A stretch of DNA of 64,000 nucleotides from Hyaloperonospora brassicae. Lineage: Eukaryota > Oomycota > Peronosporomycetes > Peronosporales > Peronosporaceae. The notes beneath the pieces were generated by a model. The model saw nothing but the letters and a program-made list of their open reading frames with translations. It was not told the origin of the DNA and searched no databases. The stretch spans positions 248,001-312,000 of the forward strand of contig CANTFL010000056.1 of assembly GCA_947650285.1 (NCBI GenBank), read 5' to 3'. The stretch's first letter is position 1. Each line of letters begins with the position of its first letter. A program made the translations under genes and the position numbers. Positions 56,855 to 64,000 of the stretch are shown here, piece by piece.

Positions 56855-58456
56855 ATGTCTATGCGAGGTGCTTCAAAGACGACACAGCCTGTAGCTGCGC
56901 CCGCCTTTGCGGCAGACGACTCGTTGTCTGCTGCCCGCTCTCAGCCTGCAGCAGGTGTTGCTGCAGGCGCATGTGGGATCGCACCGCATGCACACAGTGA
57001 CCCCTAGTAAGGAGTCATCTACTCTGTCGAGTCAGATATGTCTGACTCAGAAAAGCCTTTAGTGGCATCGCGTTCGCCTGCGGTGCCTCGTCCATCAAAA
57101 GACGTGCCAAACGCACGAAATCGCGACATGTGTCATAGTCTGTTCGGTAGTGGTAATATATATGGTGATGAGATGGACTACTCATCACCACGATCAACAT
57201 GTGCGCCTACGCACGAGCGCGTTGACGATGGTGCGAGCCGTCGTCATACTAATAACCGTGGTACCAACAGAGGTACCACTGTGAAGCGTGATGAGTCGAA
57301 GCCGTGGCGTTTGCCTGTACACCTCATCAATACCTTGTCTCACGAGGCAAGCCAACACCATCGAATTCCTTTATTCGATGCAACTGAGGTTCATGGCTTG
57401 AGTTCCAGCGCGAAGAACTTTCGCACTGAGGAAGACTTTTATCTCGATGTCTTCCTTAGACATCGATGGTACAACAGCAACCAAAATCGTGACAAAACAT
57501 CGCTTTTGGCTGCGTGGAACGCGTTCGTCCAAAACGTCAAGAATTTTGGACAAGAAGGGTGGATCAAGAAACTTCATGAGGTAAGCATAAAGTTGGAAAA
57601 GCGAACGCCAACCGGTGCAAGGTACCGGCTGCATCGTTTTTCGAGTGAGGCAGACATTCCTTGCCTTACATGGGGAGACCCTTGTGCGAGCTGTGCCGAC
57701 AACTCGCAGCGTGCACATAGGGATGTGCATTCCCTAAATTCGCCCTGGGGAAGGGCACACATCTCGGCTGAGATGTGTGACGCGATTGCAAACTTGCAAT
57801 CCGTCTACAAGCGCCTAGGGCGCGTGTTTACCGATGGACCACAGGACTCATCGGATGGGTCTCGTCATACTGGCGGACGAGACCTTCAACATCCATCAAC
57901 AGCTGAGAGCGGGGCTCCCAGCTGTTCCAAGAGGGTGGATACCCCCTCCACTGGACGAGGTAGCTCGTCCTTGATCCTAAATCGTCACGGTGATTAAAGA
58001 TACGATCCACTAGGAAGCGTTGATCACCGTGAGCATCCACCAAAGGATGTGGTGGAGGAGGAAAGACCTCCTCCAGATGATTCGGTTCACCATCTCGACC
58101 CTTACGAGATGGATCGTGCAATCGATGAATTGCGCGATGACTTGAAGCAAGAGCGCGACCGGCGCTACGCTTTGACCGATACCGTGCGGAAAAACCGCAA
58201 GGGTCACGAGGCTGATCGGGCGAGAGACCGCGCGGATTATGCCACAGCGCAGCTTCAGGTCGAGCGGGATGTCCGCTCCCTATTCGGCGAGCTGGCGACA
58301 GCTCGCGAGGAGATATCTCGGTTGAGTTCCGAGGTATCATATCTGCGCGAACAGACGGATCGTCTGGAGCGCGAACTCAAGAACTTGATGGATGTTCTTG
58401 AACGTGGGGGCTATCTTCATCGGAAGAAGAAGGCTCGTACTGACAGTACGACCTAA
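56855..58456 (+). pseudogene. Antisense gene of element D
   Basis: ATG at 56855 (MSMRGASKTTQPVAAP) in the same hairpin context as A. It is diverged to a UAG at 57004-57006, and a further open part runs 57038-57997 (KPWRLPVHLINTLSHEASQH, then nearly identical to C) to the UAA at 57995-57997. The coiled coil is 58049-58456 in the same frame with the basic tail KKKAR. The N-terminus is diverged yet the MSMRG start, acidic/Ser-rich character and KPWRLP block are kept, which argues for a real protein. Confidence 0.68.
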
Positions 58457-59515
58457 GCCTCCCCACGTAAAACGTAGGATGCGTGCGCATCCTTCGTGGC
58501 AATTCGAGTGTGTATGCATTGCCCTTGCGATGCCACACTCGAAATGGCCCAATGTATTTCGGCAGTAGTTTACTACTGCCGACACTAGTGACTACATGTC
58601 CAGGTAAGTTTACCGTAGACAGTAGTACTAGGTCGTTAACCTTAAATGAAAGAACATTTGCTCTTCCATTCTTGCCTGCGTTTCGTTTCTGACGATCCAC
58701 CGCATTTACGATGGAGTCTTAGACGAAGCGGTCTACCGCTTCTCGATTCAGCAGGAAGCTCTCTGCTGAATCGTTGTTGTGTCTTTCAGTGCGCTTTGTG
58801 CGCACTGCTAAGAGATTGCTCTCTTCTTCAGCGAGGTTGTATTCTTCCTCACTGGAATAATCGTTGGCGATGCTGAATATACCAGCATCGTCATCATCGT
58901 CCGAATCAACAATAGCGTCTTCGCTATTATTGAGATGATCTTCTTCATCGATGTCGACTTGATCGACATCGGCATCATACGTGACGACGTTAACGTCGAC
59001 ACGTGATGAGCAAGAGCCAAAACGGTTTTTGCTCGAGCGAGTCCCTCCCCCCTTATCCAAGAGTCACACTCTAGAAGGGTGGGCACACGTGGATGGCGTA
59101 GGCCATTCACGTAAAACGGTGTGTGCTGTGTGGAAGCATGCACCGAATTATTGATGGCGAATTCCACCATGGGTAGGAATTCGCTCCAACTCGAAAACGA
59201 GTGAACCTATTATCGAAGTATCTCTTCGAGGACACGGTTCGCACGTTCTGTCCGTCCATCTGTTTCTTAATGGTCAGAAGTGGACATCTTCAATCGTGTT
59301 CCGAGAGTACGGAACACGGTTTGCCAAAATGTCGCCGTGAACCGAGGGTCACGGTCGGATACGAGTTCACGGGGTAACCCGTGGAGTCTAAAGACCGTGT
59401 CTAGAAAGACACGAGCACAACCTTGAGCCTTGATCGACTCGGGTACAGCAGCAAGATGGACCATCTTGCTAAATCGGTCAGCAAACACAAGAATACCATT
59501 ATTCTTGTGAGCGTC
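57828..59515 (-). pseudogene. Element D integrase core to chromodomain
   Basis: Chromodomain, linker and GPF domain at 57828-58700 (C-like). UAA at 58719-58721, acidic insertion at 58740-59000 and double stop at 59207-59212. Core at 59270-59515, bounded by UAA codons at 59267-59269 and 59516-59518 that recur in B. It changes from B-like to C-like near 58880. Confidence 0.87.
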
Positions 59516-61683
59516 TTAGGGAAAACCGAAGACGAAGTCCATGGACACGGACTCCCAACACTCTGTCGGAACAGGCAGAGGCTGCAATGGCGCACGGGAT
59601 GAAGGACAAGGCTTCACCCGTTGACAAACCTCGCAAGCACGTATGTACTTGCGAACAAACTGATACTTGCGGGGCCAGTAAAAGTCGCGACTTACCGTGA
59701 GGTAAGTCTTTTCCCTTCCACGATGGCCGCTTGTTGGGGCATCGTGACACATATACATGATGCGCAACCGCAAATCATGATGAGCGGGTACGACGACACG
59801 AGGCGTGTCGTCGGCAACAGCTGTATAGTACAGCAATCCGTTGCGTGTACTATACCGATCCGATGAGGATCGGTACAAAGCCGGTAAATCCCTCATGGAT
59901 TTACTGGATGGATTCACCAGATGATCCATCAATCGCAGAAGATCCTTATCTTCCGCGTATGCCTTTTGTACGTCGTCAAGTAAACTTGACGACAGGACAC
60001 TGACTGACAGTGTCGCAACAGTGGGCTTATCCTCACTGTTGGATTGTTCGTCCGGCTCAAAATCGGGCCGGCGCGAAAGCGCATCAGCGACGACATTGAG
60101 TCGTACCGGTTTATACTCCACGGAGAAGTTATACTCCGCGAAGAAAGACAGCCACCTCGCCATTCTTTGCGAGAGGTGTGGGCTGTTTACGGCCGTGCGT
60201 AATGACGCATGGTCCGTGTAGACAACATACGGTCTATCTCCCAAGAGATAGACGCGAAACTTAGCCAGTGCGTATTTCATGGCAAGGAGTTCCTTGTCAT
60301 GCACTGGGTAATTACGCTCAGCTGCTTGCAGCTGACGCGACTGATAACAGATGACGCGCTCCGCGCCATCTGCATCGAACTGCATTAACGCACAGCCGAT
60401 TGCGAAATCTCTGGCGTCACAGACCACATGAAATGGTCTGTCCTGATCTGCAATCGCCAAGATCGGCGATTGCATCAAGCTTTGCTTGATACCCTCAAAG
60501 GAACGCTGGCACTCAGCGTTCCATGACCACTTGACATTTTTCTTGAGCAAGCAAGAAAGATAAACAGTCATCTCGGCGTAGTTGCGCGAGTACTTGTGCA
60601 AGTACGCCGCTAGACCAAGGAACTTCATTAGTCCCTTGACATTGACTGGCACTGGCCAGTCGGTGATCGACTTGATCTTTTCGAGATAAGGTCGTACGCC
60701 GTGTTTGCCGACGATGCACTCAAGAAGTGGTACTTCGCTTGCCGCGAAGAAACACTTCTTAAGATTGGCGTACGACTTATACGTGCGCATAAGTTGAAGA
60801 ACCTGACGAATGTGAGTTCTGTGAACTTCAACGTCCGTCTTTCCGTCCATAGCTCGGCTATGGACGAACACATCGTCGAAGTAACTCGGTGCGACGTCTC
60901 GCACCGGTCTCAACAGATTTGTTACACATCTGTTGAAAGTAGCAGGGGCATTGCTCAGCCCCTGTGGCATAACTAGCCATTCCCACAGCATCCCGCTGGG
61001 GGTACTCACTGCCGTGAACGGGACGTCCCGTTCACGCATGAGGATCTGATAGAATCCATCCATCAGATCCATGGACGAAAAGATGGTACTCTTTGACATA
61101 CCATCTATGATTACGTCCTACCTCGGCATCGGTGTCTAATCCGGTACCGTTGCAGCATTCAACTTGTTGAATGCGTGCACTATCCGCCCCCTCTTGTAGC
61201 TTTTCGCACACAGAAGGTCGGATAGCTGTGAGGGGATGTTGATTCCTTCACATGGCCCGCTGCTAAGCGATCGGCAAAGAACTTGTCGATCGCTAGTACT
61301 TGTTCACGAGGAATTGGCCACTGCTTCATGACACAATATTTCGAGCCCGGTTTGAGCTCGAACTCGTGTCGAGTGCCTTTGTCCTTAGGCAACTCGCAAG
61401 GTACGGATTAAGGGAAAACATCCTTGAATTCGATCAAATCCTTATACAAAGGATTTGCCTGAAGTGACTCCCAGGATTGAGACGTGTATCGCTCAATCCG
61501 AGTCTTCTCATCGAGGACACTTTCGTCCATTGATGAGCTGCTGAAAACCCGCTCGTTCTCAGCAAATACCGTTGCTGATCGAATATCGGCCACATACTCA
61601 TCCTCTGTGACGAGTATGCAGATCTGCTTGATCTTGCCACTACGCAGATCGCGCAAGAACCGTTTCGGTTCTAGCGTCGGCAA
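59516..61683 (-). pseudogene. Element D reverse transcriptase-RNase H
   Basis: 59516-61099 is open and covers YFDDVFVHS, the thumb, RNase H and the integrase zinc domain. The thumb is C-like (ECIVGKHGVRPYLEK), while RNase H and the tail are B-like (PYVVYTDHASL, KPVRLNVVADALSRRP). Upstream, UAG at 61136-61138 is shared with C, a frame change lies near 61180-61200, and a stop at about 61405 breaks the N-terminus. UGA at 61684-61686 separates it from protease. Confidence 0.87.
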
Positions 61684-61686
61684 TCA

Positions 61687-62435
61687 AGTTATCTCCATAG
61701 TTAGTTTCGGAGGCGCAACCAGATCAAGCGTGTAAGCGCCTACGCTTGATCCGTCATTAACCAAGACGTTCAATGTCTCGATTGTTTCCTAGGAAATCAC
61801 TTCCACAGGGTCCAAGAGAGCTTTCTCCACAATGTAGTGATCATCTACATTGTGTTCTTGTACAGTCGTGCTAACGACCGTACCACAAGTGACGCCATCG
61901 CACTCGCTCGTAGTACACCCACGTAAATGTGGGCGTTACAAGACATGCTACAGGTCGTCATCTGAGGAACAAGTAGCAGGTATCGTAACTGATCGATGCT
62001 GTCAGCTCACCCTTGGCTTGTATTTCCTGAGCCAAAGTAGTCCTAGGATGACAGCAAACTTGTCATTCAGGTCGAGTACGATGAATTCATCATCCTACTG
62101 TTCGCCTCTTAAAGTGTAGTGGATTCCGACTACACGTTTCTCACAGTGATCGATGTGCCTGTCGCTAGGCGCACCGTCATATTCGTTGGAGGGATCTCCC
62201 GCTCCACTAAGTTAAAACTTCCTGCCTCTAGCGACTGGCGACGAACAGAATTGTTCGACGCCCCACAGTCAACTGGGGCTCGAAGTGACAAGTATTTTGT
62301 CACTTCTAACTTCAAAGTGATGAGTGAAACCTCATCACCAGGTGCAGAGACACACATAAATTGTGTGTCGGGAGCAACCTTCTTCAGGAGATTTGAAAAT
62401 TCTCTTGATGTAGCTGTATCAGTAGGGCGCTCCAC
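61687..62435 (-). pseudogene. Element D protease and shortened linker
   Basis: In the -1 frame to gag. PVDCGASNNSVRRQ keeps the DCGA motif. A stop at 62130 and shifts break the rest. The linker lacks several hundred bases present in A-C. Hairpin arms CACAATGTAG/CTACATTGTG (61828-61837 and 61845-61854) show paired changes against B. Confidence 0.8.
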
Positions 62436-62459
62436 CCCTACTGATCCCGACCGTTTTTT
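62418..62459 (-). promoter_or_regulatory. -1 ribosomal frameshift signal, element D
   Basis: Minus strand A AAA AAC (62453-62459), a spacer of about 7 bases, then a perfect 10-bp stem ATCAGTAGGG (62436-62445) / CCCTACTGAT (62418-62427). The slippery base differs from A-C only at the third codon position (AAT to AAC), and the stem gains an A-U pair where A has G-U. Confidence 0.82.
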
Positions 62460-63505
62460 GATGGTCCACCTTGCTGTTGCGACTTCGCAACAGCAACGGA
62501 CCCTCGCGGTGCTGATCGGGGGACAATGCCTTCATATGCATAGTGTATCAGTTTACGACAGCGATGGAATCTCACCGATCGCTTGTCATTTGCAGGGCGA
62601 GGTTTTTCGCCCTCGATATTATAGAGGTTCATTGGCTCTGGACCTCCGACCGCTGATCGTCTCTGCGGACAAAAAGGGGACAGCGTAGTGTGAGACAGGC
62701 TCACACTAAACTTTTCCTGCTCCGCAGCAAATACTGCTTTGGATAGCGTATTTAGCTCTCCGCGGAACAGGTGGTCCCTCACGGGACTATCGGACAGCCC
62801 TTGAATGAATATTGTGATCAACATAAATTCACTCACAGGGTTCACTACCATGCAGCTTGCAAGGTAGCGTACGTGCTAAGCGTAAGCGTGAACCTTACGC
62901 TTACCCTGCTTGGTTCGCCGGAGCTTTGAAAGAGTCCTGAACTCTGCTCTGGGCGGATCAAACGTCTCACTGAGCAGGGTCTTGAAGATCCTCAACGACC
63001 CAAACACATGTGGGTCGTGCAACTTAAGATTCAAGGCCCAAGCTCTGGCTTCTCCTGCCAGGTACGACTGAGCACATGCAACTTGCATTCGCTTATCGTC
63101 GATGTAACGGGCCTCGTTGACATCGTCGACTTCGACGAACCATCTCAACAGGGAGTCGTCCTCGGCTCCGTGATACTCGGCGATCTCTAGCTTTATAGAC
63201 CCAGGTCGACGCTCACGCGTCGACTGCGCGGACTGAGACTGTCTCAGTTCTTCGTTCCGCTGGTGATCTTGTTCTTGCAACAAGGTCACCTCCGCTCGCG
63301 ACTCATCAATTTCTCGTTGCACGAACTTGCTAATGACGACATGTTGCTGGTCCCTATCCCTTGAGGATAGCATAGCCCAGATGGCTTCCTCGCCAACGGT
63401 CGAACTCATTCGTTCGATCGCACTCCATTCAATGTCGCTCAAATAAGAGTTGCTTTCACGATTTTTGTGAAATCTATCGGCTTCGGCTTCGTACAACATG
63501 TTCAT
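62438..63505 (-). pseudogene. Element D gag
   Basis: ATG at 63505 (MNMLYEAEADRFHKN). The helical N-terminus runs directly into the capsid-like domain (SLLRWFVEVDDV, ETFDPPRAEF, GKRKVHAYA) with no double stop, unlike A-C. One UAG near 62876 interrupts it. Around 62570-62640 the knuckle region reads FHRCRKLIHYAYEG, so the first Cys and the last Cys of CCHC are lost. Confidence 0.85.
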
Positions 63506-63540
63506 GTTGGGCGATGTGAGTGTGGTCCTTGGACGGACTA

Positions 63541-63553
63541 CAAAGTGCTACCA
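63541..63553 (-). other. Element D primer-binding site
   Basis: TGGTAGCACTTTG on the minus strand, two bases from the LTR, identical to A-C despite the different LTR. Confidence 0.65.
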
Positions 63554-63555
63554 GG

Positions 63556-63998
63556 TGAAACGGGGCACTGTTGACTACGTACTGGTTGACCAGTGTGGAG
63601 TATACTCCCACTGACGACAGTGGTATACAGTGACCTGCTAGGTGTTTTAAGCAAGAGCACAGAGCAAGGAAAGGAGACTAAGTAGTCATACTAGTCTCTT
63701 GGCAAAAGTAAAACTGTATTAATATAATTAAGTCCTATAACTCTAATGTCTCTTTTTGTCCTGACTTAATTATACTAATGTAACTGAATGCATGATGACG
63801 TCTACTCACCACCCATTGCGCGCGTTTAGCAGCGATTGGTGGATTGATATCATCACTATATCAACCGATGAGTAGACCCTCCGGTCATCCCAACAATATC
63901 ACCATGTCTTGTGATATTGAAAAAGAATATTCAACGTAATATTTTTTATTGTGAGATTGTTTTATTGACAACCTCATGTAACGGACTACCCCATTACA
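63556..63998 (-). repeat. Element D 5' LTR
   Basis: TGAAACGGGGCACTG ... GACTACCCCATTACA. The pair of 56309-56727, with a hairpin CACTGAC... near 63609-63630 and the conserved block CGCGCGTTTAGCAGCGATTGG. Confidence 0.9.
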
Positions 63999-64000
63999 GG

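Larger units (their letters stand above)
56309..63998 (-). mobile_element. Gypsy element D (mosaic relative of A-C)
   Basis: Minus-strand element of 7,690 bp with its own LTR type (419 and 443 bp). LTRs, gag, protease and the start of the antisense gene are clearly diverged from A-C, whereas about 57.3-61.7 kb is nearly identical to B or C. The right flank is only two bases long in this window, so the target duplication cannot be tested. Confidence 0.93.

Overview
The window looks like repeat-rich nuclear DNA of an oomycete, probably a Peronosporales (Phytophthora or downy-mildew type). The broken pol of the old nested Gypsy element (RT, RNase H and integrase segments on the minus strand between 17 and 35 kb) has the wording I associate with the common chromodomain Gypsy family of Phytophthora genomes. 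No ordinary host gene is convincingly intact. At most there is a broken small cysteine-rich secreted-type ORF near 44 kb and one unidentified ORF near 41.5 kb.

Layout. (1) 1-1765: the 3' end of a large Gypsy element (E-prime, plus orientation). (2) 2017-10005: Gypsy element A, minus strand, 5-bp target duplication ATAGT. (3) 10006-12231: degenerate DNA. (4) 12232-40011: an old large Gypsy element E (minus strand) in pieces. Its 3' LTR and a reverse-oriented extra gene lie at 12.2-16.7 kb, chromodomain/integrase at 17.1-18.8 kb, then a Copia element at 18842-23901 (TSD GGATC). RNase H and RT lie at 23.9-25.4 kb, then Gypsy element B at 25434-33417. RT, protease and gag lie at 33.4-39.1 kb with a solo Copia LTR inside gag, and the 5' LTR is at 39.1-40.0 kb. 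(5) 40012-44417: gene-poor DNA with a solo LTR of the A/B family. (6) 44418-52797: Gypsy element C (44559-52539, TSD CTTTC) inserted into an older LTR of its own family. (7) 52798-56308: gene-poor DNA with a decayed LTR and a ~316-bp (CT)n tract. (8) 56309-63998: Gypsy element D, minus strand, a mosaic relative.

Elements A-D share one design: gag, then protease in the -1 frame behind a slippery heptamer and hairpin, then RT-RNase H, an integrase with an acidic insertion, and a chromodomain. A separate gene runs on the opposite strand from just inside the 3' LTR and overlaps the integrase tail and chromodomain antisense. LTRs, gag, pol and the antisense gene are all tiled with short, mostly perfect inverted repeats. 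At several stems, divergent copies carry compensatory changes on both arms, and this is the most unusual signal in the window. Element E also carries a reverse-oriented extra gene at its 3' end. Several nonsense codons are shared between copies at different sites, which suggests trans-mobilised defective lineages and recombination between copies.
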